Positions 7,595-15,866 of a stretch of 34,979 nucleotides of DNA are shown here, piece by piece. The stretch covers positions 1-34,979 of IMG/VR virus record IMGVR_UViG_3300042946_001363; one strand, 5' to 3'. Source of the stretch: a virus. The translations under genes were made by a program, and so were the position numbers. Position 1 is the first letter of the stretch. Every line of letters begins with the position of its first letter. The notes beneath the pieces were generated by a model. That model did not search any database. It had not been told where the DNA came from and saw only the letters and a program-made list of their open reading frames with translations.

Positions 7595-10359
7595 TGGGTC
7601 TTAATCAAATACCTCCTGGCTTGACGCCGATTACTCCAGAGGAAGTGCTGTACGACCCAGTACAGAAGCTCCGCGTATCCCAGCCACAGTCACTGATTGA
7701 CACCGACTTTGAATACGGAACTCAAATTTCAAAGTGGGAAAACCTAACGACAGTAGGTGCGCGCCCGTTTATTTATGACTCGTCAAGTCCGGTAACAACA
7801 ATTACTGCGATTACGATGAATACATCGTCGAGAACAGTTACCGTTTCACTCACCGACACAACCGGACTTGCTGTTGGGACACCAATTACCGTCAGAGATA
7901 CGCAGCTATCAATTGCTAACGGTGCCTACCTTATTGAGTCTGTAACCACCAACACGTCATTTACCTATACAGGTAAAGCTGTCAATACTGGAGCACTGAC
8001 ATCAATTCTTGATGCAAACAAAACTGCAATTTTTACTGGTGTTATTTTTACAAACGCAAAAATTGGTGGAGCTCCAACTGTTTCATATTCTGGAACAGCT
8101 GTTACGGTGACAACAACAATCCCGCATGGTCTTTCGATAGGCAACGAAGTTGCTGTAACAGGAATTACAACATCTGGCTCAAATCCTCCAAACGGTGCGA
8201 ACTTTGTTTCAAGAATTATAAGCTCAACACAGTTTGTTTATCATGCACCAGTTGCTCCAACTGGAACATTGACTGCATCGTCGGCATCTGTATATGTGGC
8301 TCCATCGGGCAACTTCCTGCACAGACCTTTTGATGGTGGAGTTATCTTCTCAAATAATGGAACTTCAAACTACGAACTAGCCACACGTCAAACACGTCGT
8401 TACTTCCGTTATCAGTCAGGAAAGGGAATCCAGATGTCATCTGGAACGCTCCTTAAACCAGACCTTCAGCTGGACCAACTCAACTACAACTCATCAACAA
8501 ACTTGGTAACTGTGCAAACCAAAGAGAAGCACAACCTCTACCCAGGCTCGACAATAACTATTTTTGGCGCCAATGAGGCAATCTTTAACGGTACAACAAC
8601 CGTTTATACGATTACTGGGTACAATACATTTACGTATACTCCAGCAACTTCGACTGGAACGAACGTTCTTGCTTCTGGTCCTTATTACATTACCGTTGCA
8701 GGTTGGTATGGAAACGTAAACAGAATTGGTTTGTTTGACGACCAAAACGGAGTGTTCTTTGAATTTGACGGGCAAACGTTGTGGGCCGTAAAACGTTCAT
8801 CAACATTCCAGATTTCTGGTAAGTCATCATTCACAAATGGCTCATGCACCGTGACTCAAACAAACGCAGCGTTCCCAACGAGATATGCAGGACAGCTAGA
8901 AATCGGAGATTACATCGTTGCTCGAGGCATGTCATACAGGGTTACAGATATTGCAAGCAATACATCGATGACAATTAGCCCAGCATGGCGTGGTTCTACT
9001 TCAACCATGGTTTCAGTTTCCAAAACAGTGGACACAAAGTATCCACAAGCTGAATGGAATCTAGACAAGTTCGACGGAACGGGAGCTTCCGGCTACAACG
9101 TTGACCTTTCAAGAATGCAGATGTTCTACATTGACTATTCGTGGTATGGTGCTGGTTTTATTCGCTGGGGAATGCGGGCAAAAGACGGAAAAGTAACGTA
9201 CGCCCATAAAATAGTTAATAACAATACAAACGCTGAAGCGTATATGCGCTCTGGAAACCTTCCAGCAAGATACGAAAGTCTTAGTCAGCCACCACACACT
9301 CAGCTAACCGGAACATTATCCGATTCTGAAACAACGACCATGAATGTTGGCAGTACGACTGGATTTCCAAGTGCCGGCACATTGTGTGTATTCAATACGG
9401 CAACTGGTTATGAATTTATTAACTACACAGGAAAGACTGCTACAACGTTCACTGGTCTAACAAGACAGCAAACAGGAAACGCTTCCCTTGCCATAACAAT
9501 TGCGGCTGGAGCCAACGACGGAACAGTGGCCTCCAACTCCGGATTACAAGTTGGTCAGAGAGTTACTGGAACAGACGTGCCTGATGGTACGTTTATTCAG
9601 CAAATTTCTGGAAACAATATCAAACTGAGCGCGGCAGTAACTGGCGCGAACCCAACAGTAAGCGCAATTCCGATGGGTACAAATGCGGCACTTGCATTCA
9701 CATACTCAGCATCAAATCCAGTGGGCGTTGAGTTGGCATTCCCAACTTATGCTCCTTCCATTTCTCACTGGGGAACCTCAGCGATTATGGACGGAAGATT
9801 CGATGACGACAAATCGCTCGTGTTTACATATGGCCAGACAACCGGTATCGCGATTGCGTCTGGCGCAACAAAAGCACTATTGGCTATACGTGTGTCACCG
9901 TCGGCAGATAATGGAACATCGGCTGCTTTCGGTGAGCGTGAGCTGGTGAACAGAATGCAACTCGTACTCCGCAACCTGGACGTAACGACAACTTCAAGTA
10001 CGTCAAACCTTCTAATCACGGCGATTCTCAACGGAGTTCCGACCGTTTCAAGAACATGGTCAAAACCGACCACAGTTACCTCGAGCTTGGCTCAAATTGC
10101 AGATTATTCCGCAGTTGATGCTCAAGTGAGCGGTGGTGAAGTTACTGGCGGTTTCTTCACTGGTGGTATTGGTGGCGTTCAGATTAGCCTTGAGGACGTT
10201 CGTGACCTTGGCAACTCTGTTCTTGGTGGCGGTACGACATCAACAACAACAGGTATATATCCAGACGGACCAGACACGCTGCATATTGTTGCTAGAAACA
10301 TCGGTTCGGCATCAGCAACCGTGTTTGCCCGTCTATCTTGGACGGAAGCACAGGCCTAA
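7594..10359 (+). CDS. Large virion structural protein, fibre-like
   Basis: 921 residues. The N-terminus (PPGLTPITPEEVLYDPVQKLRVSQPQSLIDTDFEYG, listed here as landmarks PGLTP, DPVxKLRVSxP, LIDTDFEYGxQ, KWE) closely resembles virion structural proteins that I recall from cyanophages. Several copies of a beta module follow, with the pattern NxxxVTVxTxxxHxLxxGxxIxIxG...NGxxxVxxITxxxxFTYTP (for example around residues 165-230 and 295-355). A similar module is in the 1006-residue fibre. The last 100 residues are Gly-rich (GGEVTGGFFTGGIGG). No enzyme motif was seen. Likely a tail-surface or baseplate-proximal fibre component. Confidence 0.75.
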   Translation: MGLNQIPPGLTPITPEEVLYDPVQKLRVSQPQSLIDTDFEYGTQISKWENLTTVGARPFIYDSSSPVTTITAITMNTSSRTVTVSLTDTTGLAVGTPITVRDTQLSIANGAYLIESVTTNTSFTYTGKAVNTGALTSILDANKTAIFTGVIFTNAKIGGAPTVSYSGTAVTVTTTIPHGLSIGNEVAVTGITTSGSNPPNGANFVSRIISSTQFVYHAPVAPTGTLTASSASVYVAPSGNFLHRPFDGGVIFSNNGTSNYELATRQTRRYFRYQSGKGIQMSSGTLLKPDLQLDQLNYNSSTNLVTVQTKEKHNLYPGSTITIFGANEAIFNGTTTVYTITGYNTFTYTPATSTGTNVLASGPYYITVAGWYGNVNRIGLFDDQNGVFFEFDGQTLWAVKRSSTFQISGKSSFTNGSCTVTQTNAAFPTRYAGQLEIGDYIVARGMSYRVTDIASNTSMTISPAWRGSTSTMVSVSKTVDTKYPQAEWNLDKFDGTGASGYNVDLSRMQMFYIDYSWYGAGFIRWGMRAKDGKVTYAHKIVNNNTNAEAYMRSGNLPARYESLSQPPHTQLTGTLSDSETTTMNVGSTTGFPSAGTLCVFNTATGYEFINYTGKTATTFTGLTRQQTGNASLAITIAAGANDGTVASNSGLQVGQRVTGTDVPDGTFIQQISGNNIKLSAAVTGANPTVSAIPMGTNAALAFTYSASNPVGVELAFPTYAPSISHWGTSAIMDGRFDDDKSLVFTYGQTTGIAIASGATKALLAIRVSPSADNGTSAAFGERELVNRMQLVLRNLDVTTTSSTSNLLITAILNGVPTVSRTWSKPTTVTSSLAQIADYSAVDAQVSGGEVTGGFFTGGIGGVQISLEDVRDLGNSVLGGGTTSTTTGIYPDGPDTLHIVARNIGSASATVFARLSWTEAQA

Positions 10360-10361
10360 AC

Positions 10362-11138
10362 ATGCCAGCAATTGACTTTCCATCAGGTGCACAATCAGGC
10401 GACCTTCACGTAAGTTCGGGTAAGACCTGGACCTTCAACGGTTCTGGTTGGGTTCTTGTAACAATCCCATCAGCAATGTTTTCTTCGGGCGCTGTTGCTG
10501 GTTCGTCTCTAACCGAGGATTCCGTCCCTCTCAACAGACTTGTAGATAGTGACCCTGGCAAGATTGTTATGTATAACTCATCCGGTGTTGCTACTTCAAC
10601 CGCCATATCCGGAGACGTGCAATTGTTCCACACAGGTTCACTGACGATTATTGATGACGCTATTAGCGATACTCATATTGCCAACGGCGCAGAAATCAAC
10701 CCAGAAAAAATTGCTGGAACAGCGGTTGTTCTAACCGACCAAGCGGTCATTACTTCGTACATGATTGAAGACGGCACAATAGTCGATGGTGACATTTCAT
10801 CCGACGCTGGTATAGGAAGGAATAAGTTAGCAGAACCATTGACAAACGCTCAGGCGGCTAGCTACACGCTTGTTCTTTCGGATAGAAATAAGATTATCGA
10901 GATGAACGTTGCCACACCTAATACCTTGACAGTCCCCCCTGATTCATCGGTGTTTTTTGCAACTGGAACGCATATCACGGTTATTCAAACAGGGGCAGGT
11001 CAGTGCACTGTTACGCAGGGTTCAGGGGTGACCATTAACGCAACACCTGGACGCAAAATGCGAGCGCAGTGGTCAGGTGCTACGCTGATAAAAAGAGCAG
11101 CTGACACCTGGGTGCTCATCGGAGACCTTTCGGCATAA
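10362..11138 (+). CDS. Short tail fibre protein
   Basis: I place the start at 10362 because the protein then begins MPAIDFPSGAQSGD...SSGKTWTFNGSGWVL, matching the signature of the small protein at 4064. An upstream in-frame start at 10338 would overlap the previous gene by 22 bases. Product 258 residues. The middle contains a KIAGTAVVLTDQAVITSYMIEDGTIVDGDI repeat-like region that matches KISGTAVTLADTGVITSAMIENDSIVNADI in the fibre at 28301-29323. The C-terminus (TLTVPPDSSVFF, THITVIQTGAGQ, WVLIGDLS) is the shared beta domain of the fibre at 3-1622. It is followed three bases later by the fn3 adhesin. Confidence 0.8.
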   Translation: MPAIDFPSGAQSGDLHVSSGKTWTFNGSGWVLVTIPSAMFSSGAVAGSSLTEDSVPLNRLVDSDPGKIVMYNSSGVATSTAISGDVQLFHTGSLTIIDDAISDTHIANGAEINPEKIAGTAVVLTDQAVITSYMIEDGTIVDGDISSDAGIGRNKLAEPLTNAQAASYTLVLSDRNKIIEMNVATPNTLTVPPDSSVFFATGTHITVIQTGAGQCTVTQGSGVTINATPGRKMRAQWSGATLIKRAADTWVLIGDLSA

Positions 11139-11141
11139 ACC

Positions 11142-12386
11142 ATGGAAGCAATAAAAGACAGTGGTGGGAAAAAGCCAACTACGCCAACTAACGTCACAGC
11201 GACGAATACCGGCGTGGGCACTGTGGCTTCAATATCTTTTACGCCGTCTGAGTATATAGGTAAAGATGCAATAACCTATACCGCTACATCAAACCCGGGA
11301 AGCATTAGCGCCTCCGCCTCAAGTTCGCCAATAACAGTAACTGGTCTTACTGCTGGTACGAGCTATACATTCTCTCTTGTTGCAACAACAAATTATGGCG
11401 TTCCATCAGATTCTGTTTCCACATCATCTGTTGCAATCGGCCAAAACCCAGGTGCTCCTACAATCGGAACTGCATCAATCGTTGCAAACACAGATAGAGC
11501 TATAGACGTTGCTTATACGGCTGGTGCAGCTGGTACTGGAGCGACAACGTTTACGGCAACATCTTCGCCGGAAGGAATTACCGCAACTGGCTCCAGTCCT
11601 ATTAGAGTGACTGGCCTAACTGCTGGAACCTCTTACACATTTACTGTTACCGCATCAAACTTGTTCGGTGCAGCAACTTCTGCTGCATCAAACTCAGTAG
11701 TTGCCGGGAACAAACCAACTGCCCCAGCAATAGGCACCGCTGTAATTGTTCAAAACGTAGATAGGGCGATTGATGTTCCATTCACACCAGGCGCGACTGG
11801 AACTGGTTCTCCCACATACACAGTAACAACAAGTCCTGGGGCATTGACATTTTCTGGAACAAGCCCAATTAGGGCTACGGGTTTAACCGCAGGTCAAGCA
11901 TATACATTTACCGTTACCGCATCTTCTGTGTATGGTTCAGCAACTTCTGCTGCGTCAAACTCGGTGACGGCAGGAAACAGGCCGGGTGCACCAACTGGGG
12001 TATCTGGTGCTGCAGGAAACGCTCAAGTGACTGTCTCATTTACTGCAGGAGCTGCGGGAACTGGTTCCACAACATTCACTGCAATTTCATCGCCAGGAAA
12101 CGTTCAGGCCTCTGGAACTTCTCCTATTACCGTTACAGGTCTCACCAACGGTACTGCCTATACATTCACCGTAAGAGCAACCAATAGCTACGGATTCCAG
12201 ACCTCTGCTTCGTCTGGTTCAGTAAGCCCGGTAGCTCCTCCATATTTCCCTCCATATTTCCCTCCATACTTTCCTCCATTTTTCCCGCCATTTTTCCCGC
12301 CTTTCTTTCCACCGTTCTTCCCACCTTTCTTCCCGCCATTTTTCCCACCTTTCTTCCCGCCGTTTTTCCCACCAGGGTTTAAGTGA
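11142..12386 (+). CDS. Four-module fibronectin-III adhesin with PPYF/PPFF tail
   Basis: 414 residues. After a short head (MEAIKDSGGKK) come four fn3-like modules at about residues 13-105, 107-190, 200-280 and 285-368. Each ends with the diagnostic ITVTGLTAGTSYTFTV-type strand (variants IRVTGLTAG, IRATGLTAG, ITVTGLTNG). The C-terminal 46 residues are three PPYF, eight PPFF and a final PP, then GFK. fn3 modules are common spacers and weak sugar binders on virions. The stretched Pro-aromatic tail is unusual and could be a rod or a hydrophobic docking arm. It follows a fibre gene and precedes a peroxidase-like gene with a one-base overlap (TGATG). It has almost no Cys, unlike the other two adhesins. 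Confidence 0.8.
   Translation: MEAIKDSGGKKPTTPTNVTATNTGVGTVASISFTPSEYIGKDAITYTATSNPGSISASASSSPITVTGLTAGTSYTFSLVATTNYGVPSDSVSTSSVAIGQNPGAPTIGTASIVANTDRAIDVAYTAGAAGTGATTFTATSSPEGITATGSSPIRVTGLTAGTSYTFTVTASNLFGAATSAASNSVVAGNKPTAPAIGTAVIVQNVDRAIDVPFTPGATGTGSPTYTVTTSPGALTFSGTSPIRATGLTAGQAYTFTVTASSVYGSATSAASNSVTAGNRPGAPTGVSGAAGNAQVTVSFTAGAAGTGSTTFTAISSPGNVQASGTSPITVTGLTNGTAYTFTVRATNSYGFQTSASSGSVSPVAPPYFPPYFPPYFPPFFPPFFPPFFPPFFPPFFPPFFPPFFPPFFPPGFK
12237..12374 (+). repeat. 12-bp-period coding repeat for PPYF/PPFF
   Basis: Eleven four-codon units plus a final Pro-Pro pair. The first three units encode PPYF and the next eight PPFF. The units differ at third positions (cctccatatttc, ccgccatttttc, ccacctttcttc), so the protein repeat is more conserved than the DNA, which points to selection on the peptide. 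The pyrimidine-rich plus strand makes the complementary strand purine-rich, and antisense frames there read as Gly-Lys repeats that are artefacts. Confidence 0.92.
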
Positions 12387-13321
12387 TGGACTGCGAAATA
12401 CAAGAAGCGCCAATTGCGGAAAATGATTGGAGTGACACGGTTCTTCCGTTTTCCATATATGACATTAATTTGTCGTCAGCTGATGGAAAATCATCAGACA
12501 TACTAAAAAACCGCAAGGGAAAAGTTACTCTTATTTTTAATGTGTCGGCTGGATGTGGGAATATTCCACAACACTCCGTAATCGAAGAATTAAATCAAAA
12601 ATACAAAAACGAAGATGATTTTGATATTCTTGCGGTTGTTGTTGATGATTTTGTTTGCCACGGATATCCCGAATTTCAAGAAGGTCTCCAGGCGTACTTG
12701 GATAAAAATGAACTAGATATCACGCCGGGCCAATTGTCTGAACAGTACGCGAAAGAGCATTTTGGTGTTACGTATCAATTTTCTGAATTAACAAATGGAA
12801 GATTTGATAAACATACCTACGATGAGAATTTTGTTCCAGGAAAAATTAAAATGCAAGAACAGCACGACCTGTGGTGGTACTTAACTGGAGCATACAAAGC
12901 AGACCTCCAACCAAACGGAGTGCCATACCATTATGAGGAAATACCTTGGTCTTTCTCGAATGAGCTAACACCAGATGGTTACGCAAAAGTTGATACAGGA
13001 AAACGTGGGTTTTATCCTCTCCGAGGCAATTTTGAAAAGTTCCTTATCGATAGAACTGGAACAAGAATCAAGCGTTATGCAAATGGATTTTTGCTTGGGG
13101 AGAGAAATCCAGACGGAGAAATGTTTCCATGGCTTGAAGAAAGATACGATGAAAATGGACGTCGTTACTACAAGCCAAAAACTGAACACGTAGAAGAACC
13201 TGGCCACATCTCGTACTCAAAAACTGGTACCGCTTGGCCAAATATCACCCAGAGAAAAGGCATAGATTTTTCGTTGCAGCTCATAAGCGCTGATATAGAC
13301 GAGTTTTTGCAAAATAGATAA
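12386..13321 (+). CDS. Glutathione-peroxidase-like thioredoxin-fold protein, long variant
   Basis: I use the ATG at 12386 (TGATG overlap) over a GTG three bases earlier. The N-terminus follows the GPx pattern: IYDINLSSADGK, KGKVTLIFNVSAGCG, with the peroxidatic Cys at residue 57 (the NVASxC/U-G site; codon TGT, not a selenocysteine TGA) and PQHSVIEELNQKY after it. Later GNFEKFLIDRTGTRIKRYANG (about residues 214-234) matches WNFxKFLVDxxG, but the catalytic Trp is Gly; the Asn is kept (N215). The FPCNQF motif with the catalytic Gln is not recognisable (DDFVCHGYPEF instead). At 311 residues it is about twice the usual GPx length because of an insert near 100-205 and a C-terminal tail. Peroxidase activity is uncertain; a thiol-redox role is possible. 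Confidence 0.75.
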   Translation: MDCEIQEAPIAENDWSDTVLPFSIYDINLSSADGKSSDILKNRKGKVTLIFNVSAGCGNIPQHSVIEELNQKYKNEDDFDILAVVVDDFVCHGYPEFQEGLQAYLDKNELDITPGQLSEQYAKEHFGVTYQFSELTNGRFDKHTYDENFVPGKIKMQEQHDLWWYLTGAYKADLQPNGVPYHYEEIPWSFSNELTPDGYAKVDTGKRGFYPLRGNFEKFLIDRTGTRIKRYANGFLLGERNPDGEMFPWLEERYDENGRRYYKPKTEHVEEPGHISYSKTGTAWPNITQRKGIDFSLQLISADIDEFLQNR

Positions 13322-13331
13322 GGTTGTAGCC

Positions 13332-13916
13332 ATGAGAGCTGCAGCTGCCGACAAATCAAACATAGTTGTAGTAGAAAATTTTATGACGCCCGAACACGTC
13401 GAACTTGCATATCGCTATTGCTATTCAATCAATGAGTGGGAGTCATGGTCAAAGGGCGGTAATGACAAGATATCCACATACAAAAAAATGCAGAAGGATA
13501 ACCCCGAACTCTATGAAATAATGCAATCATACGTTGATGACGTAAAGAAAATGATTGAGTTTAAATTTGGGAGAATCCTAGAGACAGCAAGACCGGGCAT
13601 ACGAAGATGGGACTCTGGGGAGAGTCAAGGTCTTCACGCGGATGGCGAAGACCTAGACGGCACGCCAAACGGAACATACATAGTTGATTACGGTTCCGTA
13701 ATTTATATAAATCAGAATTACACAGGTGGGGAAATATATTTTCCGCAACACGGACTTGAACTAAAACCAAAAGAGGGTTCTTTGATATTTTTTCCATCCA
13801 GCAGTTATTACCTCCATGGCGTAAGGCCAGTGATAGAAGGAGTTAGATATACATCTCCCCACTTCTGGGTTCCAGAAAAACACAGGAAATTAATAGAGAT
13901 GGCCCAAAATGGGTAA
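13332..13916 (+). CDS. Fe(II)/2-oxoglutarate oxygenase
   Basis: 194 residues. Iron ligands H102-x-D104 (LHADGE) and H162 (YLHGVRPV), 2OG-binding R172 (GVRYTSPHFW). Landmarks SVIYINQNYTGGEIYFPQHG and GSLIFFPSS lie between them. It belongs to the same subgroup as the gene at 14684, sharing YFPQHG/YYPQHG and YLHGV...GxRYTxPxF. It opens the enzyme run after the second fn3 adhesin and overlaps the sulfotransferase gene by eight bases (ATGGGTAA). Substrate unknown; proteins or glycans of the virion or the host surface are the candidates by context. Confidence 0.87.
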   Translation: MRAAAADKSNIVVVENFMTPEHVELAYRYCYSINEWESWSKGGNDKISTYKKMQKDNPELYEIMQSYVDDVKKMIEFKFGRILETARPGIRRWDSGESQGLHADGEDLDGTPNGTYIVDYGSVIYINQNYTGGEIYFPQHGLELKPKEGSLIFFPSSSYYLHGVRPVIEGVRYTSPHFWVPEKHRKLIEMAQNG

Positions 13917-14697
13917 TCTTTATCATCTGCATATACCGCGCACATCTGGGACCGGAATACTTTACGCAATACATAAATCGTTTGAACTGGATAGATATAA
14001 AAAGGGTCTTGATAAATATGAAAACCAAACCCCTGGGATTTTTGAATTTTCATATAATCACACAACAATGAGCGAATGGCCCACAATTAGTGGTCATTTT
14101 GCAATCAATCCAATTTTACACAACGACAGCAGCCTGGAGACGTTCTCCGTTATAAGGGAGCCGGTAGACCATTTTGTCAGCATTGCTGCATACAGGGCCA
14201 TGTCGTCCCGAAGGGAATTTACAAACGAAATTCTTGACAAGTTCTTAGACGGAAAATACGAAACAATTTTTGGATGTAAATTGTTTTCATCTGACGGAAA
14301 TTTGCAAACCAAGATGCTTACGTGCAGGATGGTTGAAATCAATGCAGTCTTAGATGTTGGGGATGAATCACCAGGGGTTAGTATTCAGCCTAATGGTGCA
14401 TGGTTTGTCGAGTCCGATTTACCTACTGGAGAAAAAGAACTAATAGACAGAATTAAAGACATTACAATTTTTGAAATGAACGAGCGAATGGCCGTAGAAA
14501 AATATTTGACTTATCAATTTAAGGATAAATTCAATGTTGAATTTGTAGGGTTGGGTTTAGAAAAAATGAACTCATCGGTCCGAGCTGGAATAAAACCGAG
14601 CCCGTCACAAAAAAAGGAAATACTTGAAAGAAGCAAATTGGATGTTATGTTGTATGAACATATAACGTCCCAAAGGAAATCACATGGAAATGATTGA
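13909..14697 (+). CDS. Sulfotransferase-like protein (PAPS-dependent)
   Basis: 262 residues. The N-terminus has the 5'-phosphosulfate-binding loop pattern of sulfotransferases, HIPRTSGTGIL at residues 8-18 (family form HIPKTGGTSL), directly after a first beta strand. The 3'-phosphate-binding motif follows at residues 81-96 (VIREPVDHFVSIAAYR: RxPxxxxxSxxxxYR with R83, S91 and R96). This layout matches the membrane-associated/heparan-sulfotransferase-like family that transfers sulfate from PAPS to sugar or protein hydroxyls. No transmembrane segment is seen, so it would act in the cytosol. It lies between two 2OG oxygenase genes and overlaps both (8 and 14 bases), so co-expression is likely. 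A newly hydroxylated substrate could in principle be sulfated, but that is inference. Confidence 0.75.
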   Translation: MGNLYHLHIPRTSGTGILYAIHKSFELDRYKKGLDKYENQTPGIFEFSYNHTTMSEWPTISGHFAINPILHNDSSLETFSVIREPVDHFVSIAAYRAMSSRREFTNEILDKFLDGKYETIFGCKLFSSDGNLQTKMLTCRMVEINAVLDVGDESPGVSIQPNGAWFVESDLPTGEKELIDRIKDITIFEMNERMAVEKYLTYQFKDKFNVEFVGLGLEKMNSSVRAGIKPSPSQKKEILERSKLDVMLYEHITSQRKSHGND

Positions 14698-15319
14698 TAT
14701 CGATTCACCCTGGAAGATAAAACCCGGGCATTTTGGCAGCGGACCAGAGAACATCCACATAATTGAAAATTTTATCGAACTAGAAGACTTGCTCTTAGTT
14801 CAGAAATTTTGCCCAACAATAAATAAATGGAACAACACAGCCGAAAGCGTTTATGCGGAAGATGGAACATGTTTGTATAACGCAGAATACTGGAACGACA
14901 GGCAGTGCAGTTCTGAAATTTTAAAGGAGCTGAACTCGGAGGTTTATGAAATTGTTGATAAATACATCTACAAAATGAAGAACCTCATCGAAGAGATTTT
15001 TCAGGTTTCTGTTTCAGTGCGCCCTCCGGTGATAATGAAATGGCGGGCAGGCATAGAGCAGCGCCCCCATGCCGATAAGCAACTAAATGACGGAAGACCA
15101 AACGCCTTCACGGATTACGACATCAATTCATTGTTCTATTACAATGACGACTTTGAGGGTGGCGATTTGTATTACCCACAGCACGGGATTACCGTTAGAC
15201 CAAAACCCGGCTTGGCAGTGATACATCCTGGTGATGTTGGGTACTTACACGGGGTAAGCATGGTTGAATCTGGGGAGAGATATACGACCCCATCGTTCTA
15301 TACTGTTGTGGATGAATAG
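14684..15319 (+). CDS. Fe(II)/2-oxoglutarate oxygenase
   Basis: 211 residues. H129-x-D131 (PHADKQ) and H189 (YLHGVSMV) are the iron ligands, R199 (GERYTTPSF) the 2OG anchor. LFYYNDDFEGGDLYYPQHG and AVIHPGD fill the core. The start at 14684 has an aaagga sequence at suitable spacing; a second ATG six bases downstream is possible. It is closely related in motif wording to the gene at 13332, consistent with duplication with the sulfotransferase gene between the copies. Confidence 0.86.
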   Translation: MEMIDIDSPWKIKPGHFGSGPENIHIIENFIELEDLLLVQKFCPTINKWNNTAESVYAEDGTCLYNAEYWNDRQCSSEILKELNSEVYEIVDKYIYKMKNLIEEIFQVSVSVRPPVIMKWRAGIEQRPHADKQLNDGRPNAFTDYDINSLFYYNDDFEGGDLYYPQHGITVRPKPGLAVIHPGDVGYLHGVSMVESGERYTTPSFYTVVDE

Positions 15320-15866
15320 AATAGACAAAGTACATATCATAGATTCGCTTTTTGAAGATACGACTATTTCCAAAATATTGTCGGCGGCAGTAAAAATTGG
15401 CGAAAGTATTGGAATTGACAGACTACTGACAGAAGATTTTGAAGCCGCCGAGTCATTGATATTTGCATCATGGGTTGTCATGGCAGCCGCAGAGAAAAAA
15501 TATGACATTGAACTTGAGCATAGAATGCCCGGAATTTTTGTCAGCAAATCTGGACTTCATGTCCCAACACTGCACGCAGACAGGCAGAATTTGGATGGCT
15601 CACCAAAGCTTGGGTGTGAGGACTTTGATGTGTCTGCGGTTCTGTATTTGAACCAAGAATTCAATGGGGGGGAACTTGTTTTTGCCGATACGGGCAATAC
15701 CGTGAAGCCATCCCCAGGCCGGGTTGTAATTTATGGTGGCGGTATTGAATTTGCTCATTATGTAGATAATGTATACGGAGGGGATAGGTGGGCATGCCCA
15801 ATGTGGTTTTCTATGAAACATAAACAAAAAAGGAGCAACCAATATGGTAAGAAATATCGAGGTTGA
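15312..15866 (+). CDS. Fe(II)/2-oxoglutarate oxygenase
   Basis: I choose the ATG at 15312, overlapping the previous stop as ATGAATAG; a longer frame from 15264 would overlap the upstream oxygenase by 56 bases. 184 residues. H88-x-D90 (LHADRQ), H149 (FAHYVDNV) and R159 (GDRWACPMWF) are in place, with AVLYLNQEFNGGELVF and GRVVIYGGG. The N-terminal helical half is shorter than in its neighbours. The Lys/Arg-rich C-terminus (KHKQKRSNQYGKKYRG) overlaps the ribosome-binding site and start of the next gene. Confidence 0.83.
   Translation: MNRIDKVHIIDSLFEDTTISKILSAAVKIGESIGIDRLLTEDFEAAESLIFASWVVMAAAEKKYDIELEHRMPGIFVSKSGLHVPTLHADRQNLDGSPKLGCEDFDVSAVLYLNQEFNGGELVFADTGNTVKPSPGRVVIYGGGIEFAHYVDNVYGGDRWACPMWFSMKHKQKRSNQYGKKYRG

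Noticed and set aside
10338-10361. Start of the short fibre gene at 10338
   Set aside because: Residues before 10362 do not match the MPxxFPSxxxxxD signature seen in the gene at 4064, and the longer form overlaps the previous gene by 22 bases.
12166-12413. Three minus-strand frames with Gly-Lys or Arg-Trp-Glu repeats
   Set aside because: All are reverse-complement readings of the 12-base PPYF/PPFF coding repeat, open in several frames because the period is a multiple of three.
12539-12575. Selenocysteine in the GPx-like active site
   Set aside because: The codon is TGT (Cys), and the second GPx-like gene has ACC (Thr) at that place; no in-frame TGA is present.
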